In this document: positions 26,353-35,181 of the stretch, piece by piece | Layout: each line of letters begins with the position of its first letter | How positions within the stretch are numbered: position 1 is the stretch's first letter | Assembly: GCF_023073915.1 (NCBI RefSeq) | Contig: NZ_JADPKK010000022.1 | Coordinates: forward strand, 434,001-498,000 | DNA from: Bradyrhizobium sp. 149 | GTDB lineage: Bacteria > Pseudomonadota > Alphaproteobacteria > Rhizobiales > Xanthobacteraceae | DNA length: 64,000 nucleotides | Reading direction: 5' to 3' | Position numbers and translations under genes: made by a program | The notes under the pieces: generated by a model | What the model saw: only the letters and a program-made list of their open reading frames with translations | Told to the model about the DNA's origin: nothing | Databases searched by the model: none

Positions 26353-27093
26353 ATGTGCGAGAAATGCTCTGAAGATCGCTCCAATCAAACTGTGCCCTCG
26401 CGGCGGTCCGCGATGTTGCTAGGTGCCTCGGCGCTTGGCCTCGCCTTATCCGGCAGAGCCTTCGCCAAGGAGGCCAAGGCGCCGCCCAAACCGGAAAACG
26501 TGCTGTCGCCCGACGCATCATTGAAGCGCCTGATGGAAGGCAATGCGCGTTATGTCGACGGCGTGTCGCGGCGGCATGATTTCAAGCACGAGCGCGAGGC
26601 GCTGGCCGGCGGGCAGAACCCGTTCGCCGCCGTGCTGAGCTGCGCCGATTCGCGCATCGCGCCGGAATATGCCTTCGACACCGGTCGTGGTGATTTGTTC
26701 GTCTGCCGCGTCGCCGGAAATTTCGCCGGCACCGAGACCGTCGCCAGCATGGAATACGCGGTGGCCGTGCTGAATGCGCCGCTGATTCTCGTGCTAGGCC
26801 ATGACGCTTGCGGCGCGGTCGACGCCACGCTGAAGGCAATCAAGGACAACAAGCCGCCGCCGGGCCATATCCCCTCGCTGGTCGATGCGATCGCGCCCGC
26901 CGCCAAGGCTGTGATGCAGCAAGGTGGAGACGTCCTCGACAAAGCGATCCGGCAGAACGTGATCGACAACGTCGCGAAGCTGAAATCGGCAGCCCCGATC
27001 CTCAACGCAGCCGTGGAGCAGGGCAAGCTGAAGGTCGTCGGCGGCATCTACCGGCTCACGACGGGAACGGTCGACCTGATCGCGCTGGTCTGA
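26353..27093 (+). CDS. Exported beta-class carbonic anhydrase
   Basis: A 246-residue zinc enzyme interconverting CO2 and bicarbonate. The zinc site is complete: Cys97 and Asp99 with Arg101 (CADSR), His150 and Cys153 (HDACG). The N-terminus has a twin-arginine-like signal (PSRRSAMLLGASALGLALSG, ending RAFAKEA), so it is likely sent to the periplasm by Tat, unlike most housekeeping beta enzymes, which are cytoplasmic. A CxxC pair (MCEKCSED) precedes the signal. It stands alone between a lipoprotein and a caspase-fold gene. Confidence 0.9.
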   Translation: MCEKCSEDRSNQTVPSRRSAMLLGASALGLALSGRAFAKEAKAPPKPENVLSPDASLKRLMEGNARYVDGVSRRHDFKHEREALAGGQNPFAAVLSCADSRIAPEYAFDTGRGDLFVCRVAGNFAGTETVASMEYAVAVLNAPLILVLGHDACGAVDATLKAIKDNKPPPGHIPSLVDAIAPAAKAVMQQGGDVLDKAIRQNVIDNVAKLKSAAPILNAAVEQGKLKVVGGIYRLTTGTVDLIALV

Positions 27094-27195
27094 CGAGCTG
27101 ATCGGCTCGTGCCGGTTTGTCGTCGCGAGGCTGACGCGAAGCTGACGCAGGCGCCTGGCGTTGGCACCCGGCGCCATGTCATCGCCTCAATCCAA

Positions 27196-27250
27196 GCCTT
27201 TCGTTGTTGGGCCTTTCGTTATCCAGGCTTTCGTTGTCCAGCCTTTCGTT
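27196..27250. repeat. Four 15-bp tandem repeats upstream of the caspase-fold gene
   Basis: The motif GCCTTTCGTT (one copy GGCTTTCGTT) starts at 27196, 27211, 27226 and 27241, exactly 15 bp apart. The unit is about GCCTTTCGTTNTCCA. In the frame of the following gene it would encode a five-residue repeat (AFRCW, AFRYP, GFRCP, AFRSS), but that gene's signal peptide begins 72 bp later, so it is more likely untranslated. Confidence 0.8.
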
Positions 27251-27321
27251 CAAGCGCCATTCAGCTGGCCGCGCGCCTGATGCGCGGCGGTATCTCGACA
27301 ACAATAGCGGGCAAGCAAGCC

Positions 27322-29814
27322 ATGCGTGGGACGCTCAGAGCCTTCATCTGCCTTCTCCTGCCAATCGCGGTCCTTGCCGCGGGCGCGCCGGATCCGGCGC
27401 GTGCGCAGCAGCAGGAAAAGCGCATCGCACTCGTGGTCGGCAACGGCGCCTATGCCAAGTCGCCGCTGGCGACGACCGCCAACGATGCGGGCCTGATCGC
27501 GCAGACGCTGCAAGCGGCGGGTTTCGACGTCGTCGGCGCCCGCGATCTCGACGGCGACACGCTGCGCAAGAGTTTTCGCGACTTCATCCAGAAGGCGCAG
27601 GCCTCCGGCCCCGGCACCGTCGCGATGATCTATCTCGCCGGCTACGGCGTGCAGCTTGCGGGTGAGAACTATTTCATCCCGGTCGATTCCAACATTACCC
27701 GCGACACAGACATTCCGACCGAGGGCTTGCGCATCAGCGACTATGAGCGCCAGCTCGCATCCGTTCCGCTCAAGGCCAACATCGTCGTGCTCGACGCTGC
27801 GCGGGCGCAGCCCTTCGTGGAGGGCGGCCAGCAGATCGCGAGCGGACTTGCGCTGGTCGAGCCCGACGCCAACATGCTGATCGCGTTCAACGCCGCACCC
27901 GGCACGGTGGCCCCCGCGGAGCCCGGACCTTACGGCATCTATGCGCAGTCGCTGGCCGAGATGATCCGCACCGGCGGCCTGCCGCTGCCTGACGTGTTCG
28001 ACCGCGTTCGCCTGCGCGTCAACGAGGCCAGCAAGGGCGCGCAGGTGCCCTGGAACGAGCAGAAGATTTCCGCGCCATTCTCGTTCTTCGAGCGCGGGCC
28101 CGATGCGCCGCCGCCGGAGGCCGCACCCGACCAGGTCGCCGCGATCCGCAACAAGCCGATCCGCGATCTCGGCGTGCAGGATGCCTATGCCGCCGCGCTC
28201 ACGCGCGACACGCTGCCGGCCTACGAGGAGTTTCTCGCCGCCTATCCGGGCGACCCGCTGTCGAAGCGCGTGATGGCGATCGTCGCGGCGCGCCGCGAGG
28301 CCATCACATGGCGGCGGACCTATCGCACCGACACGCCGGAAGCCTATTGGTCGTATCTGCGTCGCTATTCGCGCGGTCCGCACGCGGCGGATGCGCGCCG
28401 GCGCCTGGCGATTCTCACCGCACCGGCCGAGCCGCCGCCGAGCTTCGCGATGATCGACTACGACGTGCCGCCACCGCCGCCGGAGGAGGTGGTCTATGTC
28501 GACCGTCCCGTGCTGTATTTCAGCGATCCCGATTTTGGCTTCGCGCCGCCACCACCGCCGCCGGTCTACTATCTGCCGCCGCCGCCGCCCGACTTTGTCG
28601 TGCTGGAGCCGCCGCTGCCCGTGGTCGGGCTGTTCGTGCTGCCGCAGCCGATGTTCGTGCCGATCCCTGTGTTCGTCAGGCCACCGATCTATGTCGCGCC
28701 GCCGCCGAACAACATCATCTATCAGAACATCCATAATACGACGGTGATCAACACGGTGATCAACCGGCCGCCGGCGCCGTCGGCGGGTGCGGGGACTGGA
28801 CCGGGCAATCTCGCGCCGGCCGTTGCCGGCCGCGCCAACCCGGCCGGTCCAGCCATGCCGCAGGCGGCCGTGCAGCGCGCCGCCCTGATCCAGCAGGGCA
28901 AGGCTCCGATGCCGCCGAGCGCAACGATGCAGCCGACGGCGAGGCCAGGAACGCCTCCGGCAACGTCGGCCAATGTCGCGCCGACCGGTACGCCACCTGC
29001 CGCGCCACCGGCCAGGCTGCCCCAGGCCAACACGCTGCCGATTCCTGGTGCCCATGGCGGGCCGCCGACGCCAGCGGGGGCAGGGCCTCTACCGGGCGGC
29101 AGACCTGGGCTGCCGACCGCCACTGCACCCGGCGCACCGCCGCCGACCCATCCGGGGGGGCCGACGACTGCTGCTCCCGGCACCACGCTGCCGGCTCATC
29201 CCGGTGCACCGACCGCTGCCGCGCCGACGACAGCTACGCCGACCACGGCAAACCCGGCCGGGGCGCCCGGGCAACCGCAGAAGCCGCCGGTGGCCCAGAC
29301 CGCGCCCGGGACACGGCCTGGGGAACATGACAGGTCCGCCACCCGCGAGCCGGCTGGCTCGCCGTCTGCTGCCCGCACGCCTCCCGGCGCAGCTGGACGA
29401 CCGGTCACGCCGCCGCCCTCGACCGTGCGGGAGCCGATCAGGCAGCAGAATCAGCCGTCTGCTGCTCCTGCGCAGGCTGCCCGGCCGTCGGCACCACCAC
29501 CGCGGCCTCAGGCCGTGGCGAGACCGACACCTCCGCCGCCAGCGGCCGTGGCGCGTCCGGCAGCGCCGCCTCCGCCGCGTATTGCACCGCCGCCACCGGC
29601 CCGGGTGGCTCCGCCCGCGGCGGTCGCCCGGCCGGCGCCGCCGCCCATCGCGCGAGCCGCGCCACCACCGCCAATGGCCCGGCCGGCGCCACCGCCGCCG
29701 CCCCGGATGGCTGTCGCGCCGCCGCCTCCGCCGCGCCCGGCAGCGCCTCCGCCGCGTCCCGCGGCTCCGCCGCCAGCGGCAAAGAAGTGCCCGCCGAACC
29801 AGCCCAGATGCTAG
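27322..29814 (+). CDS. Caspase-fold (Peptidase_C14) protein lacking both catalytic residues, Pro-rich tail
   Basis: An 830-residue exported protein. A signal peptide (to about residue 30) precedes a p20-like caspase domain: IALVVGNGAYAKSPL, then YLAGYGVQLAGENYFIPVD and VVLDAARAQPF. In active family members these last two read HxGHG and DACR; here the His is Tyr108 and the Cys is Ala160, so proteolysis is not expected. A linker with YFSDPDFGF and long runs of Pro-Pro follow, and the last 300 residues are an Ala/Pro/Arg-rich low-complexity tail. Likely a periplasmic binding or scaffold protein. The start at 27322 is chosen for the signal peptide. Confidence 0.85.
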   Translation: MRGTLRAFICLLLPIAVLAAGAPDPARAQQQEKRIALVVGNGAYAKSPLATTANDAGLIAQTLQAAGFDVVGARDLDGDTLRKSFRDFIQKAQASGPGTVAMIYLAGYGVQLAGENYFIPVDSNITRDTDIPTEGLRISDYERQLASVPLKANIVVLDAARAQPFVEGGQQIASGLALVEPDANMLIAFNAAPGTVAPAEPGPYGIYAQSLAEMIRTGGLPLPDVFDRVRLRVNEASKGAQVPWNEQKISAPFSFFERGPDAPPPEAAPDQVAAIRNKPIRDLGVQDAYAAALTRDTLPAYEEFLAAYPGDPLSKRVMAIVAARREAITWRRTYRTDTPEAYWSYLRRYSRGPHAADARRRLAILTAPAEPPPSFAMIDYDVPPPPPEEVVYVDRPVLYFSDPDFGFAPPPPPPVYYLPPPPPDFVVLEPPLPVVGLFVLPQPMFVPIPVFVRPPIYVAPPPNNIIYQNIHNTTVINTVINRPPAPSAGAGTGPGNLAPAVAGRANPAGPAMPQAAVQRAALIQQGKAPMPPSATMQPTARPGTPPATSANVAPTGTPPAAPPARLPQANTLPIPGAHGGPPTPAGAGPLPGGRPGLPTATAPGAPPPTHPGGPTTAAPGTTLPAHPGAPTAAAPTTATPTTANPAGAPGQPQKPPVAQTAPGTRPGEHDRSATREPAGSPSAARTPPGAAGRPVTPPPSTVREPIRQQNQPSAAPAQAARPSAPPPRPQAVARPTPPPPAAVARPAAPPPPRIAPPPPARVAPPAAVARPAPPPIARAAPPPPMARPAPPPPPRMAVAPPPPPRPAAPPPRPAAPPPAAKKCPPNQPRC

Positions 29815-29846
29815 TCAGACGCTAGGGCGCGGCTTGGTCTTTACCG

Positions 29847-29889
29847 AAGGGGGCCTCCCGCGGGCGAAAGCCGCCCCGAAAGGCCCTTA
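29847..29889 (+). terminator. Possible terminator after the caspase-fold gene
   Basis: AAGGGGGCCT pairs imperfectly with AGGCCCTT around an inner GC-rich hairpin (GGGCG / CGCCC), followed by a T-rich stretch. It begins 32 bp past the stop codon and directly precedes the rpsB promoter. Confidence 0.4.
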
Positions 29890-29894
29890 TTTCC

Positions 29895-29922
29895 TTGCTT
29901 CTGGCCGAGATCGCGCTATACA
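29895..29922 (+). promoter_or_regulatory. Likely sigma-70-type promoter of rpsB
   Basis: TTGCTT (29895-29900) and TATACA (29917-29922) with 16 bp between them resemble -35 and -10 boxes. The leader to the rpsB start is about 105 nt, room for S2 autoregulation, although no S2-binding structure was identified. Confidence 0.5.
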
Positions 29923-30035
29923 CCGCGCCATCTCACACGGAAGCATGGCTCACAAGGCCGTCCGGTGGCAGCCGGGGCGACAACGCTCTGTTCTGCTCAC
30001 ACGCTTCCGGAGGAACCAACCGGAGAATTAGAACG

Positions 30036-31025
30036 ATGGCACTACCCGATTTCACTATGCGCCAGCTCCTCGAAGCCGGCGTGCACTTTGGTCACCAGTC
30101 TCACCGCTGGAATCCGAAAATGGCTCCGTTCATTTTCGGCGCTCGCAACAACATCCACATCGTCGATCTCGCGCAGACCGTGCCGTTGCTGCATAACGCC
30201 TTGCAGGCGGTCAGCGACACCGTCGCCAAGGGCGGCCGCATCCTGTTCGTCGGCACCAAGCGCCAGGCTCAGGACGGCGTTGCCGACGCGGCCAAGCGCT
30301 GCGCGCAGTACTTCGTCAATTCGCGCTGGCTCGGCGGCACGCTGACCAACTGGAAGACGATCTCGGGCTCGATCAAGCGCCTGCGTCACCTCGACGACGT
30401 GCTCGCCGGCGGCGATGCCTCCTCCTACACCAAGAAGGAGCGCCTGACGCTTCAGCGCGAGCGCGACAAGCTCGACCGCTCGCTCGGCGGCATCAAGGAC
30501 ATGGGCGGTCTGCCGGACCTGATCTTCGTGATCGACACCAACAAGGAAGACATCGCGATCCAGGAAGCCCAGCGGCTCAACATCCCGGTCGCCGCGATCG
30601 TCGACACCAATTCGGATCCGAAGGGCATCACTTACGTGGTGCCGGGCAATGACGACGCCGGCCGCGCGATCGCGCTCTATTGCGACCTGATCGCGCGCGC
30701 AGCAATTGACGGCATTTCGCGCGCGCAGGGCGATTCCGGCATCGACGTCGGCGCTTCGGTTCGGCCGGTTGCAGAAGAGCTGCCCGCCACCAGCGGCTTC
30801 CAGGGCCTCGCCGGTCCGCGCGGCACTTCCGACGACCTCAAGAAGCTCCCGGGCGTGTCGGGCGCGATCGAGAAGAAGTTCAACGACCTCGGCATCTTCC
30901 ACTTCTGGCAGCTGGCCGAGCTCGATCACGACACCGCGCACAAGATCGGCGAAGAAGTCGGCCTGCCGAGCCGCGCGGACGCCTGGGTGGCCAAGGCCAA
31001 GGCGCTGACCGCGGAAGCGGAATAG
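30036..31025 (+). CDS. rpsB: 30S ribosomal protein S2
   Basis: A 329-residue S2 protein. The conserved core is intact: MRQLLEAGVHFGHQSHRWNP near the start and FVGTKRQAQD, SRWLGGTLTNWKT and PDLIFVIDTNKED further on. After about residue 230 there is an alphaproteobacterial C-terminal extension of about 95 residues containing a helix-hairpin-helix-like LPGVSGAIEKKFNDLGI segment. The ATG at 30036 follows CGGAGAA. First of the rpsB-tsf-pyrH-frr cluster; S2 usually autoregulates rpsB-tsf. Confidence 0.97.
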   Translation: MALPDFTMRQLLEAGVHFGHQSHRWNPKMAPFIFGARNNIHIVDLAQTVPLLHNALQAVSDTVAKGGRILFVGTKRQAQDGVADAAKRCAQYFVNSRWLGGTLTNWKTISGSIKRLRHLDDVLAGGDASSYTKKERLTLQRERDKLDRSLGGIKDMGGLPDLIFVIDTNKEDIAIQEAQRLNIPVAAIVDTNSDPKGITYVVPGNDDAGRAIALYCDLIARAAIDGISRAQGDSGIDVGASVRPVAEELPATSGFQGLAGPRGTSDDLKKLPGVSGAIEKKFNDLGIFHFWQLAELDHDTAHKIGEEVGLPSRADAWVAKAKALTAEAE

Positions 31026-31157
31026 TCAAAAAAGAGCGATGGGTTGGCCGGACAAGCTCCGGCCACCATTTCAGTTGACGCGAATTCCTGAGATGGACCG
31101 CGGCGAGGCGATCGGGCCGCGCCGCGGCAAACCGGCAGGCAAAAAGGATTCTCAACG

Positions 31158-32081
31158 ATGGCAACGATCACAGCTGCGATGGTCAAGGACCTGCGCGAGT
31201 CGACCGGCGCAGGCATGATGGACTGCAAGGCCGCGCTGACCGAAAACGACGGCAACATGGAAGCGGCGCAGGATTGGCTGCGCAAGAAGGGCCTGTCGAA
31301 GGCTGCCAAGAAGTCGGGCCGCGTCGCCGCCGAGGGTCTCATCGGCGCGCTTACCAAGGGCAACAAGGGAGTCGTGGTCGAGGTCAATTCCGAGACCGAC
31401 TTCGTCGCGCGCAACGGCCAGTTTCAGGGCCTCGTCAAGATGGTCGCCCAGGTCGCATTCGACGTCGGCGCCGATGTCGAGAAGATCAAGGCCGCCAAGA
31501 TCGGCGACGTCACGGTCGAAGCCGCGATCAATGACGCGATTGCCACCATCGGCGAGAACATGACGCTGCGCCGCGCAGCTTCGCTCGAAGTCAGCCAGGG
31601 CGTGGTGTCGAGCTACGTCCACGGCGCGGTCGTCGATGGCGCCGGCAAGATGGGCGTGATCGTGGCGCTGGAATCGCCCGGCAAGGTCGACGAGCTCGCA
31701 ACGCTTGGCCGCCAGATCGCGATGCATGTCGCGGCTACCAACCCGCTGGCGCTCGATCCGTCCGGTCTCGATCCGGCGGTCGTCAAGCGCGAGAAGGACG
31801 TGCTTGCCGACAAATATCGCCAGCAGGGCAAGCCCGAGAACGTGATCGAGAAGATCGTCGAGTCCGGCCTCAAGACCTACTACAAGGAAGTCTGCCTGCT
31901 CGAGCAGGCCTTCATCCACGACACCGGCAAGTCGGTGGCGCAGGCAGTGAAGGAAGCCGAAGGCAAGGTCGGCGGCGTGGTGAAGATCGCGGGCTTTGTG
32001 CGCTATGCTCTCGGTGAGGGAATCGAGAAGCAGGAAAGCGACTTCGCGGCCGAGGTCGCGGCGGCCAGCGGCAAGAAGTAA
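31158..32081 (+). CDS. tsf: Elongation factor Ts
   Basis: A 307-residue guanine-nucleotide exchange factor for EF-Tu. The N-terminal UBA-like domain has LRESTGAGMMDCKAAL, and the conserved core has VEVNSETDFVARN. Two dimerisation subdomains follow, with KYRQQGKPENVIEKIVESG near residues 215-235. It lies 132 bp after rpsB; a GGCCGG/CCGGCC hairpin in that gap (31045-31063) may be an attenuator. Ordinary length. Confidence 0.97.
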   Translation: MATITAAMVKDLRESTGAGMMDCKAALTENDGNMEAAQDWLRKKGLSKAAKKSGRVAAEGLIGALTKGNKGVVVEVNSETDFVARNGQFQGLVKMVAQVAFDVGADVEKIKAAKIGDVTVEAAINDAIATIGENMTLRRAASLEVSQGVVSSYVHGAVVDGAGKMGVIVALESPGKVDELATLGRQIAMHVAATNPLALDPSGLDPAVVKREKDVLADKYRQQGKPENVIEKIVESGLKTYYKEVCLLEQAFIHDTGKSVAQAVKEAEGKVGGVVKIAGFVRYALGEGIEKQESDFAAEVAAASGKK

Positions 32082-32141
32082 GCGCCGGAACGTTCCTTCC
32101 GGCGTGCCGCCGGAAGCGGTGCCCGGACAAGGAAAGTGCTC

Positions 32142-32858
32142 ATGACTGATCCGGTCTATCGTCGCGTCGTGATCAAGCTGTCCGGCGAATATCTCGCGGG
32201 ACCGCAGGGCTTTGGCATCGACCAGCCGACCATCGATCGGGTTGCCGACGATCTGATCGCGGCGCGCCATCTCGGCACCGAAGTCGCCGTCGTGATCGGC
32301 GGCGGCAACCTCTTTCGCGGCGTCGAGGTCTCCTCGCGCGGCGTGTCGCGCCCCACCGGCGACACCATGGGCATGCTCGCCACGATGATGAACTGCCTCG
32401 CGCTCGAAGCCACCATCGAGCGCAAGGGCACGCCGGCGCGCACGCTGTCGGCCTTCGTCATGCCGGAGATTTCCGAGCTGTTCACGCGCTCCGCGGCGCA
32501 CAAATACCTCGCGGAAGGCCGGATCGTGCTGCTCGGCGGCGGAACCGGTAATCCGTTCTTCACCACCGACACGACCGCGGTCCTTCGCGCCGCCGAGATC
32601 GGCGCCCAGGCCGTGCTGAAGGCGACCAACGTCGACGGCGTCTACTCGGCCGACCCGAAGAAGGATCCGGCCGCGACGCGATTCGACCGCCTGACCCATT
32701 CGCAGGCGATCGAGGGCGGCTACAAGGTGATGGATGCGACCGCCTTCGCGCTTGCCCGCGAGACGTCGCTGCCTATCATCGTGTTCTCGATCGCGGAGCC
32801 GGGTTCGATCGGCGCTGTACTGCGTGGCGGCGGCCACGGAACCATCGTCGCCGGCTGA
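32142..32858 (+). CDS. pyrH: UMP kinase
   Basis: A 238-residue amino-acid-kinase-fold enzyme making UDP from UMP. Motifs: RVVIKLSGEYL near the N-terminus, the GGGNLFRG phosphate-binding loop, and the GGTGNPFFTTDT and KATNVDGVYSADP segments. The ATG at 32142 has GGAAAG 8 bases upstream; an in-frame GTG 6 bp earlier is less likely. Regulated allosterically by GTP and UTP in the family. Third gene of the conserved translation cluster. Confidence 0.97.
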   Translation: MTDPVYRRVVIKLSGEYLAGPQGFGIDQPTIDRVADDLIAARHLGTEVAVVIGGGNLFRGVEVSSRGVSRPTGDTMGMLATMMNCLALEATIERKGTPARTLSAFVMPEISELFTRSAAHKYLAEGRIVLLGGGTGNPFFTTDTTAVLRAAEIGAQAVLKATNVDGVYSADPKKDPAATRFDRLTHSQAIEGGYKVMDATAFALARETSLPIIVFSIAEPGSIGAVLRGGGHGTIVAG

Positions 32859-32922
32859 CGGCTCGTCGTTGCGCCCTGAGTGGGGTGCGGAGAGGTCGCC
32901 GGGATTTTGAAGGAGAAACGTG

Positions 32923-33486
32923 ATGGCCACGGATAATTTCGACCTCAACGAAGTGAAGCGCCGCATGCAGGGCGCCATCCAGTCGCTCAAGCACGAACTT
33001 GGTGGCCTGCGCACCGGTCGCGCCTCCGCCTCGATGCTCGACCCGGTGCAGGTCGACGCCTATGGCAGCCATATGCCCCTGAACCAGCTCGCCACCGTCA
33101 GCGTGCCGGAGCCGCGCCTGATCTCGGTGCAGGTCTGGGACAAGTCGATGGTCAAGGCGGTGGAGAAGGCGATCGTCGATTCCAATCTCGGCCTGTCGCC
33201 GGCGACCGAAGGCCAGGTGCTGCGCCTGCGCATCCCCGAGCTCAACGAGGAGCGTCGCAAGGAGCTCGTCAAGGTCGCGCACAAATACGCGGAAGCCGCC
33301 AAGGTCGCCGCCCGCCATGTCCGCCGCGACGGCCTCGACGTTCTCAAGAAGCTCGAGAAGAATCACGAGATGTCCGAGGACGATCAGAAGCGCCACGCCG
33401 ACGAGGTGCAGAAGGCGACCGACGGCACGATCTCAGAGATCGACCAGCTGCTGGCCGCCAAGGAAAAAGAAATCCTCACCGTCTAA
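32923..33486 (+). CDS. frr: Ribosome-recycling factor
   Basis: A 187-residue factor that splits post-termination ribosomes with EF-G. Family motifs are present: LRTGRAS, VSVPEPRLISVQVWDKS, IPELNEERRKELVKVAHKYAE and VRRDGLDVLKKLEK; the last reads as the long alpha-hairpin. An AGGAGA site lies 6 bases before the ATG at 32923; GTG at 32920 is an alternative. The stop codon sits inside a short palindrome (TAAAGCGCGAT / ATCGCGCTTTA) that starts a repeat element. Confidence 0.96.
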   Translation: MATDNFDLNEVKRRMQGAIQSLKHELGGLRTGRASASMLDPVQVDAYGSHMPLNQLATVSVPEPRLISVQVWDKSMVKAVEKAIVDSNLGLSPATEGQVLRLRIPELNEERRKELVKVAHKYAEAAKVAARHVRRDGLDVLKKLEKNHEMSEDDQKRHADEVQKATDGTISEIDQLLAAKEKEILTV

Positions 33487-33565
33487 AGCGCGATGGATCG
33501 CGCTTTAGGTTATCGTTCGCGCATGATCTTTTCGGAAAACCGCTTCGCACTTTTCCGGATCATGC
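33484..33565. repeat. Bradyrhizobium-type palindromic intergenic repeat
   Basis: Two hairpins between frr and uppS. The first (33484-33507) is a perfect 11-bp inverted repeat around GG. The second (33521-33565) pairs GCATGATC...GGAAAA with TTTTCC...GATCATGC around CCGCTTCGCAC. The CGGAAAA...TTTTCCGGATCATG unit is a repeat seen widely between genes in Bradyrhizobium and relatives. It may stabilise or terminate the upstream mRNA. Confidence 0.75.
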
Positions 33566-33579
33566 TTTAAGGCAGCCTC

Positions 33580-34338
33580 ATGTCCAACGCCGCAGCGCCC
33601 GCAACGGAAGGACCCGATCGGTCCGACGCGCCTGCGCATGTTGCCATCATCATGGATGGCAACGGGCGTTGGGCGGCCGCGCGTGGCTTGCCACGGGCGG
33701 AAGGCCATCGCCGCGGCGTGGAGGCCCTGCGCCGCGTGGTTCGCGCGTCGCATGAGCTTGGCATCCGCTATCTCACCATCTTCTCCTTCAGCTCGGAAAA
33801 CTGGTCGCGCCCGGCGAGCGAGATCGGCGATCTCTTCGGCCTGCTCCGCCGCTTCATCCGCAATGATCTGGCGAGCCTGCATCGCGACGGCGTCAAGGTG
33901 CGCATCATCGGCGAGCGCGACGGACTGGAAGGCGACATCTGCGCACTCCTCAACGAGGCGGAGGAATTGACGCGCGACAACACGCGCCTCACGCTCGTTG
34001 TCGCTTTCAACTACGGTTCGCGGCAGGAGATCGCGAAGGCGGCCCAGAAGCTCGCGCGCGAAGTCGCCGAGGGCCTGCGCAATCCTGAAACGATCGACGC
34101 CGAGACACTGGCGACGCATCTCGACGCCCCCGACATTCCCGATCCCGATCTCATCATCCGCACCAGTGGCGAGCAGCGCCTGTCCAACTTCCTGATGTGG
34201 CAGGCGGCCTATAGCGAGCTTGTCTTCGTGCCGATCCACTGGCCCGATTTCGACAAGGCGGCGCTGGAAGGCGCAATCGCCGAATTTGCCAGGCGCGAGC
34301 GCCGTTTCGGCGGCCTGGTCGCGAAAACCGCCTCGTGA
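33580..34338 (+). CDS. uppS: Undecaprenyl diphosphate synthase
   Basis: A 252-residue cis-prenyltransferase extending farnesyl diphosphate to the C55 carrier lipid of peptidoglycan and O-antigen synthesis. Signature motifs: IIMDGNGRWA (catalytic Asp), GHRRGVEALR, SFSSENWSRP and the C-terminal RTSGEQRLSNFLMWQ. Overlaps cdsA by 4 bp (GTGA). Fifth gene of the cluster. Confidence 0.97.
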   Translation: MSNAAAPATEGPDRSDAPAHVAIIMDGNGRWAAARGLPRAEGHRRGVEALRRVVRASHELGIRYLTIFSFSSENWSRPASEIGDLFGLLRRFIRNDLASLHRDGVKVRIIGERDGLEGDICALLNEAEELTRDNTRLTLVVAFNYGSRQEIAKAAQKLAREVAEGLRNPETIDAETLATHLDAPDIPDPDLIIRTSGEQRLSNFLMWQAAYSELVFVPIHWPDFDKAALEGAIAEFARRERRFGGLVAKTAS

Positions 34339-35177
34339 GCGAACCCGACGCCGCACCGGCCGGCTCTAAGCCTGCCCCGAGCAATCTCGTGATGCGAGTC
34401 CTCGCAGCGCTGGTGCTGGCGCCACTCGCCATTGCGCTCGCTTATGCCGGCGGCTGGCTATGGGCGCTCCTCGTCACCTTGGTGTCGATCGGACTGTTCG
34501 CGGAATGGCTGATGGTGGTGGGCGCGGGATCGGTCGCGCTGACCGGGGCAGGGACCATCGTCATCGCCATGATGGGATCCTGCGTCGCCTTCGGCGCTCT
34601 GAAGACCGCCGTCATCACCGGCCTGATTGGCGGTGCACTCGTGACGGTGATCGCGCGGGGCAAGTTCGTCTGGGCGGCCTCCGGTTTCGCCTATGCATCG
34701 GCCGCTCTGCTGGCTTCGATCCTGCTGCGGCAGGATCTCGTGAACGGCTTCGCCGCGCTGATGTTCGTGCTGCTCGTGGTGTGGGCGACCGACATCGGCG
34801 GCTATTTCGCCGGCCGCAGCATCGGCGGACCAAAGCTGTGGCCGCGGGTGAGCCCGAAGAAGACCTGGTCAGGGGCGCTCGGCGGCTTTGCCGCGAGCCT
34901 TTTGGTCGCGGCCGTCTTTGCCGCTTGCGGTCTCGGAAAGATGGCTCCATTGCTGCTCGTCAGCGCGGTCCTGTCGGTCGTGTCGGCCTGCGGCGATTTG
35001 TTCGAATCCGCGGTGAAGCGGCGCTTCGATGTCAAGGATTCCAGTCACTTAATTCCCGGCCACGGCGGGCTACTGGACCGCCTGGACGGTTTTGTCGCTG
35101 CCATCCTGGTGGCATGGATTATCGGCTTTCTCCGCCATGGTGTGCATAGCGCCGGAAGCGGTCTTATGGTTTGGTGA
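34335..35177 (+). CDS. cdsA: Phosphatidate cytidylyltransferase
   Basis: A 280-residue integral membrane enzyme making CDP-diacylglycerol from phosphatidate and CTP. About eight hydrophobic helices are visible. The C-terminal family signature is complete: SAVKRRFDVKDSSHLIPGHG. It starts at a GTG overlapping the uppS stop codon. Ends 4 bp before dxr. Confidence 0.96.
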   Translation: MSEPDAAPAGSKPAPSNLVMRVLAALVLAPLAIALAYAGGWLWALLVTLVSIGLFAEWLMVVGAGSVALTGAGTIVIAMMGSCVAFGALKTAVITGLIGGALVTVIARGKFVWAASGFAYASAALLASILLRQDLVNGFAALMFVLLVVWATDIGGYFAGRSIGGPKLWPRVSPKKTWSGALGGFAASLLVAAVFAACGLGKMAPLLLVSAVLSVVSACGDLFESAVKRRFDVKDSSHLIPGHGGLLDRLDGFVAAILVAWIIGFLRHGVHSAGSGLMVW

Positions 35178-35181
35178 AAAT

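Noticed and set aside
27250..29055. A 601-codon minus-strand frame opposite the caspase-fold gene
   Set aside because: Arg-rich low-complexity translation with no motif, a reflection of the Pro-rich coding strand.
29000..29814. Dense short repeats in the Pro-rich tail, considered as a CRISPR array or minisatellite
   Set aside because: The repetition follows Pro/Ala codons (CCG, GCC) with no constant repeat-spacer unit.
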